Assembly: GCA_001771815.1 (NCBI GenBank)
Contig: MEPU01000004.1
Coordinates: forward strand, 496,001 to 560,000
Source: Bdellovibrionales bacterium RIFCSPHIGHO2_01_FULL_40_29
Lineage (GTDB): Bacteria; Bdellovibrionota; Bdellovibrionia; Bdellovibrionales; Bdellovibrionaceae
Direction of reading: 5' to 3'
DNA length: 64,000 nucleotides
The notes under the pieces are model-generated. The model was not told the origin of the DNA, did not search any database, and saw only the letters and a list, made by a program, of their open reading frames with translations. Below, in pieces: positions 36,161-45,263 of the stretch. The stretch's first letter is position 1, and each line of letters starts with the position of its first letter. The translations under genes and the position numbers were made by a program.

Positions 36161-37695
36161 CAGTGCCTAAAATGTCTTTGTCGTGAAAAGACCATATTGA
36201 TCTTATTTTGGGTTGCCGCCTGAATAACTTCAGCATCACGGGTTGAACCTCCAGGCTGAAGAATCCATTTGATATTTTCACGAGCAATAATATCGATTGA
36301 ATCCGCAAAAGGAAAGAAAGCATCGCTGACCAAAACCACTTGATTGATGTCGATTTGAGCTGATTTTGAAAATTCAAGATAACGATTAAACGCCTGTTGA
36401 ACGGCATCAACTCGGTTTACTTGTCCCATTCCCAATCCAACTGTTTGACCTTTATAAACAATAGCAATCGCATTACTTTTTAAGTAAGCGCAAACTTTCT
36501 CTCCAAAAATCATATCAGCTTTAATTTGTTCCGATGGAGCTTGTCCGTGAATCTCCCACGCTGTGGATTCAAAATAATCACTAGACTGCTGCAAGACCCC
36601 ACCAAATACGGATTTTATTAGAAATGGTGTTTTTTCAAACTTGTGAAAATCCGGCCAACTGAGAACTCGCAGATTTTTTTTAGATTTTAAAAATTCTAGC
36701 GCTTCATGCGTAAAATCAGGAGCAATCAAGCATTCTAAAAAAAGCTCTTTGATCAACTGGCAACATTCTAAATCAACAGTTTTATTAAATGCCAATATTC
36801 CACCAAAAATACTTTTTGAATCTGATGCAATTGTTTTTCGCAGAGCTTCAGCAAGATTGATTCCCTGTGCGACAGCACAGGGGTTATTGTGTTTCACGGC
36901 AACGCAGGTCGGCGTTTCAAAGTGACGAACCAAACCAACCGATGCATCCAGATCAAGAATATTATTATAAGAAAGTTCTTTTCCTTGATGAAATTGAGTC
37001 GAAGCTAAACTGACCTCGCTCAGTGGATTCGCATACCAGGCCGCTTGCTGTTGCGAGTTTTCACCATAGCGCAGTGTTGATTTCTTTTTAAGAGGCAAAT
37101 TTAAATACTTTAATGAAGTGACCTCTGAGGCTAGTTTATTCACAATCATTGCATCATAGTACGATGTTAACGAGAAAACTTTAATAGCCAATTCTCGGCG
37201 ATCATTCACTGTTAAAGTAGCATTGAGAATTTTCTCTTGAACCCAACCGTAATCATCAGGATCACTAACCACAATCACAGATTGATAATTTTTTGCTGAA
37301 GATCGCAAAAAGCTAGGACCACCGATATCGATGTTTTCAATCAATTCTTCGGGTGTGCTATTGGGGTTGGTTGCTGCTTTTTCAAAAGGATACAGATTTC
37401 CCACCACCATATCAAATGCAGCCACCTGATGCTTTGCCAATTGCTCCATATGTTTTGCATTTGATTTATCAGCAAGTAAACCCATATGAACAAAGGGATG
37501 CAGAGTCTTTACTCGACCATCTAAAACTTCAGGAAAACCAGTCACTGCGCTGATGTCGGTAACTGAAATTTGATGACTCTCTAAAAACTTTAAAGTACCA
37601 CCTGTCGAAATGATCTCAAGACCATTTTCGACAAGGGGTTTTAGAAAATCTATCAACCCGGTTTTATCTGAAACACTAACTAATGCGCGTTTCAT
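36160..37695 (-). CDS. purH: Bifunctional AICAR transformylase / IMP cyclohydrolase
   Basis: The protein (511 aa) does the last two steps of purine synthesis. The N-terminal IMP cyclohydrolase (MGS-like) domain has ISTGGTLKFL and TGFPEVLDGRVKTLHP. The AICAR transformylase domain has the Lys-His catalytic pair in VAVKHNNPCAVA and the C-terminal text FPFADSIDIIA and QPGGSTRDAEVI. Full length and no damage seen. The start shares one base with the stop of the upstream MCE gene (TGATG). Confidence 0.97.
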   Translation of the reverse strand: MKRALVSVSDKTGLIDFLKPLVENGLEIISTGGTLKFLESHQISVTDISAVTGFPEVLDGRVKTLHPFVHMGLLADKSNAKHMEQLAKHQVAAFDMVVGNLYPFEKAATNPNSTPEELIENIDIGGPSFLRSSAKNYQSVIVVSDPDDYGWVQEKILNATLTVNDRRELAIKVFSLTSYYDAMIVNKLASEVTSLKYLNLPLKKKSTLRYGENSQQQAAWYANPLSEVSLASTQFHQGKELSYNNILDLDASVGLVRHFETPTCVAVKHNNPCAVAQGINLAEALRKTIASDSKSIFGGILAFNKTVDLECCQLIKELFLECLIAPDFTHEALEFLKSKKNLRVLSWPDFHKFEKTPFLIKSVFGGVLQQSSDYFESTAWEIHGQAPSEQIKADMIFGEKVCAYLKSNAIAIVYKGQTVGLGMGQVNRVDAVQQAFNRYLEFSKSAQIDINQVVLVSDAFFPFADSIDIIARENIKWILQPGGSTRDAEVIQAATQNKINMVFSRQRHFRH

Positions 37696-39068
37696 CAGAA
37701 GGGTGAACTCGTCAATAAGAGTTTAAGATCGTCGTTGGTCAAGAATAAACCAGCTCCGGCAAAAACGGACTGAGCATTTCGTTTATTAAAGGCATCGTTG
37801 TATCCGGCCATAATGTAAAAACCTGAAAAAACTTTATAATTTAAATATGTTCGTACTTGAACTTTTTCAAAATCAAAGGCCTCAACAGAGGCCGTTAACT
37901 TATCGTAAAACATGCGATAATCGATACCCAGACCACCTTTGTCTTCGATTAAACCGCCACGCAATGTCCAATTGAAAAAATTCTTTCCATACAGTGCTGT
38001 GATTTTTGTTCGACTATGAAATGTTTTTGTTTCGGTTATAAAAGACGAACCAGAGGTACCCGAAGTCTCAGTATCTGTAATTTCTACGACACCTGCAGGA
38101 TCAGTAATAATTCCTAAGTAGTAGTACCGATCCAAACCTGGTTGAATGGTGACACCAATTGCAGTTTTTGCAGCACCAACTTCATTCAAATAATACGAAT
38201 TAAAATCGATCCCAGTGGATACCTTGCTCGCAGAATCAACTAAACCACTGATTCCCTCGATGGCAGAAGACACATCTTCAGCCGTTTGCTCATCAGAAAT
38301 AAGTTTACCAATGGTGCCTTCACCATTATTAATCTTAGTCGTGATTTCATCAATATTTTTTAATGAGCTGTCGATACGAACCATGGCGTTCTTCCAGGTT
38401 TTTTTAAACCCTTTCTCGCTTTCATCATTCACTAATTCGTCCATTGTGCTGGTGATGTTGTGAACTTGATCAACGATCTCGCCAATTTGTTCTTTATTTT
38501 CACTGGTGACCTGCGCCAAATCACCTGAGAGTTTCTCAATATTTTTAACTATTCGCCCCAGGATATGTTTATCTGTTCCATCGTCAGAAACAGCTTCTTG
38601 AAGATTTTTAGCGACATCCTTAAGTGATGTCGCTAGCTCTCCAACTTGGCCGAGAACATCGTCCATCGAGCCACCATCTTTGACATTGAGGATTTGACCA
38701 TCACTTTCCAATTCAGGATCACCCAAAACTCCTGGAAAAATTTCGATATGCTTATCGCCAAGAATACCATTTGAACGCAGTTCAACCTGCGCGGAACGGG
38801 TCAGTGGCAAACTGGCTTGGATTGTAATATCGATTCGGGCCTGCCCGTCTTGAAGTTGAATTTCTTGAATAGCTCCGACAGGAATTCCCGCAGATTTAAT
38901 TGCTGATCCCTTTATCAATCCACTGGCATTGGGTAAAAGAAACCATGCTTTACGAGATCGTCCCATATAACTTGGATCATCACTGACTTGCATCGACATA
39001 AATGCAATGAGGCCACTGATTGCAACGACCAGAGCTCCCACTTTAAATTCTGCTAAACCTAATCCCAC
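37695..39068 (-). CDS. mlaD: MCE-domain protein (MlaD-like) with barrel-like C-terminal domain
   Basis: The protein (457 aa) has a membrane anchor (about 10-27) and one MCE domain (about 35-120, GLIKGSAIKSAGIPVGAIQEI), the lipid-binding subunit of the Mla system. A long helical coil follows (about 130-270, with heptad-like LATSLKDVAKNLQEAV and VDQVHNITSTMDELV). The last 170 residues are strand-rich (AAKTAIGVTIQPGL, FNWTLRGGLIED, TYLNYKVFSGFYIMAGYND) and end in LLLTSSPF with terminal Phe, like an outer-membrane barrel. Standard MlaD (about 180 aa) ends after the MCE domain. The start is GTG 39068, with AAGGA before it. Confidence 0.9.
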   Translation of the reverse strand: MGLGLAEFKVGALVVAISGLIAFMSMQVSDDPSYMGRSRKAWFLLPNASGLIKGSAIKSAGIPVGAIQEIQLQDGQARIDITIQASLPLTRSAQVELRSNGILGDKHIEIFPGVLGDPELESDGQILNVKDGGSMDDVLGQVGELATSLKDVAKNLQEAVSDDGTDKHILGRIVKNIEKLSGDLAQVTSENKEQIGEIVDQVHNITSTMDELVNDESEKGFKKTWKNAMVRIDSSLKNIDEITTKINNGEGTIGKLISDEQTAEDVSSAIEGISGLVDSASKVSTGIDFNSYYLNEVGAAKTAIGVTIQPGLDRYYYLGIITDPAGVVEITDTETSGTSGSSFITETKTFHSRTKITALYGKNFFNWTLRGGLIEDKGGLGIDYRMFYDKLTASVEAFDFEKVQVRTYLNYKVFSGFYIMAGYNDAFNKRNAQSVFAGAGLFLTNDDLKLLLTSSPF

Positions 39069-39095
39069 TTAGAATCCTTACATGATGTAAAACAA

Positions 39096-39878
39096 TTATT
39101 GGTGCTTGATTCCCTTATCCACAAATTTTCGCACAAGTTCGATATCAGTTTTATAAAAATCATCAGCTGTGCCCGAGAGCAGGACTCGACCAGCATCGAG
39201 CATCACTACAAAATCTGCGATTCGAAAAGCCGCATACAAGTCATGAGACACCATAATCGAAGTTGTTCCAGGTCGAGCCCGATGAGTACTAACAATCAAA
39301 TCATCAACCATTTCAGTAAGGATCGGATCTAATCCTGTTGTAGGTTCGTCATAAAGCAAAATCTCTGGATCTAAGGCCAAGGCCCGAGCCAATCCAGTTC
39401 GTTTCTGCATACCACCTGAAATTTGATTGGGTAATTTTCCAAAATGCTTAGGCTCTAAATTCACACCACTTAACTTTTTTTCCGCAATTTCTAAAACCTG
39501 GTCTTTTTTGAGATCGCGTCGATGCTCTTCAAGTGGAAAGCAGACATTTTCTAAAACAGTCATATCATCGAATAAAGCCGCACTTTGAAATAAAACTCCA
39601 TAATTGCATCGAAATAATGTCAGTGCATTATCATCCAAGGTACTCAAATCAGTTCCCAATATTTTCACTGATCCAGAAGTTGGCCTGAATAACCCCAACA
39701 TATGCTTTAAAAGAACACTTTTTCCGGTTCCAGAAAATCCGATGATTGCCGTAAGACTTCCCCGAGGAATTTTTAAGTCAATCCCCTTTAATATAAACTC
39801 TTTTCCATCAAAACTTTTCTTAAGTTGTGTGAGCTCGACTGCAAATTCACTTTTGTTTCTCGTCAAGTTATCCATCAT
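39096..39878 (-). CDS. mlaF: MlaF-type ABC ATPase for lipid transport
   Basis: The protein (260 aa) drives phospholipid transport with MlaE. Walker A is GFSGTGKSV, the signature ISGGMQKRTGLARAL is of the Mla type, Walker B is LLYDEPTTGLDP and the switch His is in VSHDL. An upstream start at 39950 is open, but ATG 39878 overlaps the mlaE stop by ATGA, and AGGGA lies upstream, so I use it. Confidence 0.93.
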   Translation of the reverse strand: MMDNLTRNKSEFAVELTQLKKSFDGKEFILKGIDLKIPRGSLTAIIGFSGTGKSVLLKHMLGLFRPTSGSVKILGTDLSTLDDNALTLFRCNYGVLFQSAALFDDMTVLENVCFPLEEHRRDLKKDQVLEIAEKKLSGVNLEPKHFGKLPNQISGGMQKRTGLARALALDPEILLYDEPTTGLDPILTEMVDDLIVSTHRARPGTTSIMVSHDLYAAFRIADFVVMLDAGRVLLSGTADDFYKTDIELVRKFVDKGIKHQ

Positions 39879-40717
39879 GAACCAATCCCTGTGACCAGAT
39901 AAAAAATACGAATCAAATTCATTAAGAAATAATCCAAAATAATAATACACACCATACTGACAACGACACCCTTATTGGTGGCTTCACCGACACCCTTTGC
40001 GCCACCACTGGTATTAAAGCCTTTATAGGTGCAAATCACAGCAAAGATAAATCCAAAAATCGCGGCCTTCACCAAACCTTCAGCAATATGTCGAAACTCC
40101 AAAGTGGATCTGATTTTTTCCATGAAAACAGCATGATCTAAATATAACAATTTAGTGCACAAAAACCACGAACCCACCATCGCCATAAAATCAAACAGGG
40201 CAGTCAATAGTGGCATCGTAATAACAGCCGCAACGATTCGTGGAGCGATTAAATATTGTTTCGTGTTCACACCCATGACATCCAAAGCATCCAGTTGTTC
40301 ATTCACTCGCATTGTTCCCAACCGAGCGGCCATGGCTCCCCCGGCCCGAGCGGCCACAATTAAACCCGTCAACACGGGACCAAGCTCTCGGGAAATTCCC
40401 AATGCTACCGTTGGACCAACTAAATTCACCGCATTAACCAGTTTAAATCCTAAATAAACCTGAAACGACAACGCCAGACCTGTGAAAATACTCGTCAACG
40501 TTATAATACCAACAGATTGATTTCCGATAAATTCTAAATGCTTAATAATTTCAGCAAAGCGATACGGTTTTGCAAAAAGTAAAACTGTACTTTCGTATCC
40601 AAAGACTGAAATTCTTCCAATCTCAGCAATAAATCCTAACGTTGAGTCCTTTAAAAAATAATAGACGCGATCGATTCCACCAGCAATTTTCTGAATAATT
40701 GGGCGCGACATACTCAT
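39875..40717 (-). CDS. mlaE: MlaE-type ABC permease
   Basis: The protein (280 aa) has about five to six hydrophobic segments and the MlaE family text: GPTVALGISRELGPVLTGLI, AARAGGAMAARLGTM and NEQLDALDVMGVN. It transfers phospholipid between the inner membrane and the MCE protein. It overlaps alr by ATGA upstream and mlaF by ATGA downstream. No MlaB or MlaC gene is present in this operon. Confidence 0.93.
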   Translation of the reverse strand: MSMSRPIIQKIAGGIDRVYYFLKDSTLGFIAEIGRISVFGYESTVLLFAKPYRFAEIIKHLEFIGNQSVGIITLTSIFTGLALSFQVYLGFKLVNAVNLVGPTVALGISRELGPVLTGLIVAARAGGAMAARLGTMRVNEQLDALDVMGVNTKQYLIAPRIVAAVITMPLLTALFDFMAMVGSWFLCTKLLYLDHAVFMEKIRSTLEFRHIAEGLVKAAIFGFIFAVICTYKGFNTSGGAKGVGEATNKGVVVSMVCIIILDYFLMNLIRIFYLVTGIGS

Positions 40718-41886
40718 AACTTTTTTAATCCTTTAAAATGGCGTGGCACACGCTCGCCAACCGAGGTCAATGTTTCCCATGTGATCGTCTGCGCAAGTTG
40801 GCTAACCTGTTCTGCGGAAAGCAGGTTGCCTTTTTCATTATAACCGAAAAAGACCACCTCTTCTTCGATCCATTTAAGCGGATCATCGTCACCAATAATA
40901 TCGGTCACATCGAGCATCAAAAAATCCATACAAATTCGACCAACAACCGGAGCCATTTTATCGGCAAACAAGGCCGCGCCTTTATTTGAAATCAAACGAT
41001 GGAACCCATCAGCATATCCGATGGGCACAACAGCTATTTTTGAATCGCGTTTTGCGACCCAACTGCATCCATACGAAACAGATTCACCCGACTTGATCGA
41101 ACGAATATTATTCACAACGGACTTCAACGTCATCACTGGTCGCAATGTCATTGCCGAAAAATTTCCAGCAGCCTGATAACCATACAGTGCAAGTCCAGGT
41201 CGAAATCCCCAGTTTTCACGATGCAAATAACGATGCTCTTTGTTCTGAATACTGACCTCTGCTAAACTGGCGATTCCACCTGAATTTAAAATATGTGAAT
41301 AGACATTCATTGATTTAAAATGCTCAACAACAGGCAAAAAAGCCTCGATTTGTTTCGCTGAAAAACCAATTTCAGAAATAGCGTCTTCTCCCTGAGCCAA
41401 ATGAGTGAGCACAGCCTTTAACTTCAACTTTTTCGAATTCTTAAAAAAAGTATGCAATTGCTCGCTTTGGTCCAAATCGAATCCCAATCGATTCATGCCT
41501 GTATTAAATTTCAAATGCACCTTCACCGGATCATCGGCAACACTTTCTAAAATTTGAAGTTGCTGCCATGTGCTCACCACAGGAGTCATTTGATACTCTA
41601 ATATTTTTTGAGCTCCATGCTTATCAAATCCACGGAATACCAAAATTTGTGATTTCAAACCAGAAGCACGAAGAAGTAAGCCTTCTTCAATGAGGCATAC
41701 TCCCAATGTGTCGGCACCTTCGTGCTCCAGTGTTTGCGCCACTTGGATGTCACCGTGTCCATACGCATTCGCTTTAACCATGGGACAAATAAATCGGTTG
41801 GAACCGGCAGTCTTTTTGATCTCATTCCAATTTGCAATGAGGTTCTCAACCGAAATTTCAGCAAAAGTTCGACGGTACATTTCCAT
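40714..41886 (-). CDS. alr: Alanine racemase
   Basis: The protein (390 aa) makes D-alanine for peptidoglycan. The PLP lysine motif MVKANAYGHGD lies at about 36-46. The second catalytic residue lies in the C-terminal barrel domain (SVSYGCSWVAKRDSKIAVVPIGYADG), and GRICMDFLMLD is present. Full length. It starts 10 bases after the degenerate GGDEF gene and overlaps mlaE by ATGA. Its presence in a lipid-transport operon gives a general cell-envelope theme. Confidence 0.95.
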   Translation of the reverse strand: MEMYRRTFAEISVENLIANWNEIKKTAGSNRFICPMVKANAYGHGDIQVAQTLEHEGADTLGVCLIEEGLLLRASGLKSQILVFRGFDKHGAQKILEYQMTPVVSTWQQLQILESVADDPVKVHLKFNTGMNRLGFDLDQSEQLHTFFKNSKKLKLKAVLTHLAQGEDAISEIGFSAKQIEAFLPVVEHFKSMNVYSHILNSGGIASLAEVSIQNKEHRYLHRENWGFRPGLALYGYQAAGNFSAMTLRPVMTLKSVVNNIRSIKSGESVSYGCSWVAKRDSKIAVVPIGYADGFHRLISNKGAALFADKMAPVVGRICMDFLMLDVTDIIGDDDPLKWIEEEVVFFGYNEKGNLLSAEQVSQLAQTITWETLTSVGERVPRHFKGLKKL

Positions 41887-41896
41887 GATTAAAGTC

Positions 41897-43354
41897 TCAT
41901 GTGTTCACCTGAAAATCAGGCTGGTGATCTTGAGGTGCTTTATAAATACAAATCTTATCGCCCCCTTTGGACGAAATAAAATTTAAAGCTTTGCTTGCCG
42001 ATTCATCTAAGGATTGAGCGGTTCGAGTCAAACTAGGATATTCACTGATGCCCTGGCTCACAGTAATGACAAAGCCCGAACGCGAAAAGCTCTCGGTCTT
42101 TAATACCTGACGCAATCGTTCTGCTCGAAGGGCTGCCCCCTTACGATTACAATTCGTTAATACCAATGAAAATTCATTTTCATTGGTGCGACACGCATAA
42201 TCCGGCAATCGCGAAGAAGCCGAAATTACTTGTGAAATTTTTTTAATCACTTCATCTGTAAATACCCGGCCCTGACTGGCTTCAATCTCGGCAAAAGAGT
42301 CAATGGCCACCTTAACAACGGAAATGGGCGCGAGAGTTCGTTTTGAGCGATCAATTTCTTTGTCCAAAACGCGTTTGTAAAACAACTGATTGTAAAATCC
42401 TGTCAGTGGGTCTTCGACATCCAAATGCAAGGGCTGTGATTCCAGCGCCATCAACTGATAGACCAAGCTCATCAATGAAAAATCTTCGGCCACATCTGCA
42501 GAAATATCTTGAGTTGAAATCAATAAGCCTTCGATTTCATCTTTAAAAGTCAGTGGTAAAATTTTAAGATTAGAAACATCCCATTTGGTCTTGATATAAC
42601 TGATTAAGCTATCTGGAAAATCACCTACAAAAACTCGAGAATTGAACTCTTGAACATCTGTGGGAATTTTAAATGAAAGACCTTCAACCCAACTAGGTTC
42701 CATATTCTGATGAGAAACAGAAATATATGTTTGAATAGATTTAATGTATTTTAAAAAGACCCACGACTGCTTGGGAGACTGCTGATAAAACTTTTGCAGA
42801 AGCTCTTCTTTAGATTCCGACATTTTATACTCAGCGATTCTCATTTGAAAAGGACGCACCTGAGGGCCTTGCCGCTCTTCGGCGATTTTCTTTTGGATCT
42901 CAGAAAATTCTTTTTGGCTAGACTGATAGAGCTCAAATACATTTTCATTCTGATAAAGTCGATAGAGCGATTCGCAAATTTGGTCCACTGCAAAAAGCAC
43001 CTGCATCGAGACAGTTTCCTGACCACGATCAAAAAAAAGTGAAACATTGTACTTACGAAATGCCACTAAGTTTGAAAAATGCTCGGGTTGAGTTAAAATA
43101 ATCATTCGAATTTCAGATGATACAGAAATAATTTTTTCTGCAAAAAGTGCCAAATCCTGGGTCAGTGCTTCTTGGTCAATAATAATAATATGAGGTGGTT
43201 CACTTTGAACACGTAAAAAAAGCTCATCAGGATCGGCAAAGAAAAAAGCATCATATCGATGCTGGGATAAAGTCAGCTTAACCCGCGATCCCAAATCGGC
43301 ATCTTGCGACAAAACAAAAATCGTAAAATCGGAAGAAAAATCCTGAATATTCAT
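41897..43354 (-). CDS. Pseudo-receiver / degenerate GGDEF protein with intact I-site (c-di-GMP effector candidate)
   Basis: The protein (485 aa) is cytoplasmic. Residues 8-125 look like a receiver domain with an Asp at 60 (IIIID) but an atypical acidic pocket. A helix (130-175) and a GAF-like middle region (190-305) follow. The GGDEF domain is at about 314-475. The active-site motif is NENEF (391-395) instead of GGDEF, so cyclase activity is very unlikely, whereas the inhibitory-site RxxD is intact as RLPD (382-385) in the right spacing. This is the pattern of a c-di-GMP receptor. The known Bdellovibrio CdgA has a degenerate GGDEF too; equivalence is only a guess. It overlaps the sensor gene by ATGA. 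Confidence 0.88.
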   Translation of the reverse strand: MNIQDFSSDFTIFVLSQDADLGSRVKLTLSQHRYDAFFFADPDELFLRVQSEPPHIIIIDQEALTQDLALFAEKIISVSSEIRMIILTQPEHFSNLVAFRKYNVSLFFDRGQETVSMQVLFAVDQICESLYRLYQNENVFELYQSSQKEFSEIQKKIAEERQGPQVRPFQMRIAEYKMSESKEELLQKFYQQSPKQSWVFLKYIKSIQTYISVSHQNMEPSWVEGLSFKIPTDVQEFNSRVFVGDFPDSLISYIKTKWDVSNLKILPLTFKDEIEGLLISTQDISADVAEDFSLMSLVYQLMALESQPLHLDVEDPLTGFYNQLFYKRVLDKEIDRSKRTLAPISVVKVAIDSFAEIEASQGRVFTDEVIKKISQVISASSRLPDYACRTNENEFSLVLTNCNRKGAALRAERLRQVLKTESFSRSGFVITVSQGISEYPSLTRTAQSLDESASKALNFISSKGGDKICIYKAPQDHQPDFQVNT

Positions 43355-45129
43355 CGTTTGCTTGGCCGCCGGATAGACACGTTAATCAAATCCACTCCAT
43401 ATTCTTTAGGTGCTATTTCAAACTGAGGCGCCGAAGCCGGAACCAACCCCGTTGATTGCGTCTCTTTCAAATTGACTTTTTGTGAGGTGAAAATACTTTC
43501 AACTTCACTATCATCCAACGAAAGCACCTGATCTAAATCCAATTCATCGTCAGCAGCAGGTTCGGCCGCAATTGTTGCCGCCGGTACTAAATCTTCAGTA
43601 AACCCCATGGCTGGTTGTGCAAACTCAACACTTTTTTTAGAAATCACTTCAGGGGTTTCCTCAGCAATTTTAATTTCATTTTCTTTTCGCATAATCATTT
43701 TCACAAGCACCCCTTCTGGCAGCAGAGGCTCCAATATCAAATCCGCCCCACAACGTCTAAAAATGGATAAGGCTTCAGTCAATCCTAATCCCATATGATG
43801 TGATTTTGATTTTGTTGTAAAGAAAGGCTGCCAAATTTTATCGACCTGAGTCTCTAAATGCGCCAACCCCATGCCATTGTCTTGAATCTCAATGACCGTG
43901 CAATTGCTTTCGATATCATAACCACGAATGGTGATTCTGCGATCGGTCTTTTTCTCTGAAAGCGCTTCGATACAGTTGCGTAAAATATTTTCAAAAGCTT
44001 TGATCACATGACCATAATAAAACGAATGGCTCAGTCGTGTGCTAATATCTTTTTCGATGGTGATGTGAGCATGCTTAAAGACAGAATCCAAATTAAAAAT
44101 GGCCTGTTGAAGAGGACCATTCAAAGTGGCTTCAGCCAGTTCTCCCTCGGGCTCTGAAAAAGCTTCTTGGGCTTTGTTCACAGTGTCTTCTTTTGACTTA
44201 TCAACTAAACTCAGTGATTCCGTGGTGTGCTCAGATAAGGCCTCATTGCTTTTTATTTCCGATTGAACCATGTCTTTAAAAATATTTTCACGCTCTTGCT
44301 TGCGATAGCGTTCGACTTTCTTTTCCAACGGATCAAGACCATAAAAAAGCAACCCTATTAAAACAAATCCAAATCCTGAAATAAGTCCAATCACTGACCA
44401 CGGCACCATCCACGAACTGGCGACACTTTTTTTAGAAATATACGAAAGGGCTGATAAATTTGTTCCCGCAATTTCATCTTGGGCTAAAATATATTTTTGA
44501 GGAGATAGCTTGGCTTCGTCACTAACCGTTGCAATATAATCAGATTCCGTGTGACCAGCTAACATTTGATTGCTGGTCAGCAATGCCGAAGTCATGCGGC
44601 CGCCCCGCTCAAGGTCAAAATATTTTTGAAAGTAATCCGCCATACCAATAACAGCTGTTGGATTGCTACTTTGTGAATTGAAAATAAGAATTAAATATTT
44701 TCCACCGGCGCGGTCCTTGAATAAGCGGGCTTGAATGGCTTTGTCACTTTTTGATTGGCCGACGGCCAGAGCCTTTTCTAAAAAACTAGGGCTCCAACGC
44801 TCTGCCATAGTTCCAGAACGTCCGGCCAATTGCACAACGGAGTATTGGCCACTATTTTGTTTTTGTAATCGTGCAACCGCAAAGAAAGGATCTAATTGCA
44901 CCCAATTGATTTGATTTTCTTTGATTTCAATTTCGTAACTTGAAACCACATTCCGAATCGCCGAGATTTGGCTGGAAACAGAGGTTTTTACAGTCACGAT
45001 TTGCTTTCGAATCTGAGACTCGGCCTGACCCAACTTTTCTTGCTTGTAGAAGTCGTTCATTTTATACAGCACGACAGCTAGTAATAATACTAGAACCGCG
45101 ATTAATTTGACGACAAGCCTTGTCCTCAT
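43351..45129 (-). CDS. Membrane sensor with histidine-kinase-type ATPase domain, no clear phospho-acceptor His
   Basis: The protein (592 aa) has TM1 (5-22), a periplasmic sensor domain (23-240) and TM2 (243-264). A charged linker (270-340) stands where a HisKA domain is expected, but I find no H-box (HExxxPL-type). The HATPase_c domain has N-box NILRNCIEAL (381-390), DNGMGL (417-422), FFTTK (436-440) and MGLGL (446-450). A long acidic, Pro/Ala-rich tail (480-592) follows. It could be a kinase with a divergent acceptor, or a non-phosphorylating sensor. It starts the long operon and overlaps the degenerate GGDEF gene by ATGA. Confidence 0.88.
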   Translation of the reverse strand: MRTRLVVKLIAVLVLLLAVVLYKMNDFYKQEKLGQAESQIRKQIVTVKTSVSSQISAIRNVVSSYEIEIKENQINWVQLDPFFAVARLQKQNSGQYSVVQLAGRSGTMAERWSPSFLEKALAVGQSKSDKAIQARLFKDRAGGKYLILIFNSQSSNPTAVIGMADYFQKYFDLERGGRMTSALLTSNQMLAGHTESDYIATVSDEAKLSPQKYILAQDEIAGTNLSALSYISKKSVASSWMVPWSVIGLISGFGFVLIGLLFYGLDPLEKKVERYRKQERENIFKDMVQSEIKSNEALSEHTTESLSLVDKSKEDTVNKAQEAFSEPEGELAEATLNGPLQQAIFNLDSVFKHAHITIEKDISTRLSHSFYYGHVIKAFENILRNCIEALSEKKTDRRITIRGYDIESNCTVIEIQDNGMGLAHLETQVDKIWQPFFTTKSKSHHMGLGLTEALSIFRRCGADLILEPLLPEGVLVKMIMRKENEIKIAEETPEVISKKSVEFAQPAMGFTEDLVPAATIAAEPAADDELDLDQVLSLDDSEVESIFTSQKVNLKETQSTGLVPASAPQFEIAPKEYGVDLINVSIRRPSKR

Positions 45130-45228
45130 GTGTTCAGCATCCCTGCGTTATTCACTGATAATATTGTTGTGTGTTTTCAGACAGGAATCAACTGAACTGT
45201 GGAATCTTTCCGTTCTTTTTTTTATTTT

Positions 45229-45257
45229 TGGACAAAGTCCGTTTTTCACTTTATTTT
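45229..45257 (+). promoter_or_regulatory. Predicted promoter of nadB, start at the ATG
   Basis: TGGACA (45229-45234, 5/6), a 17-base spacer, TATTTT (45252-45257, 4/6). The predicted start falls at 45264, the A of the nadB ATG. The dyad GGAC-AAA-GTCC (45230-45240) overlaps the -35 box and might be an operator. Confidence 0.45.
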
Positions 45258-45263
45258 CCCTGC

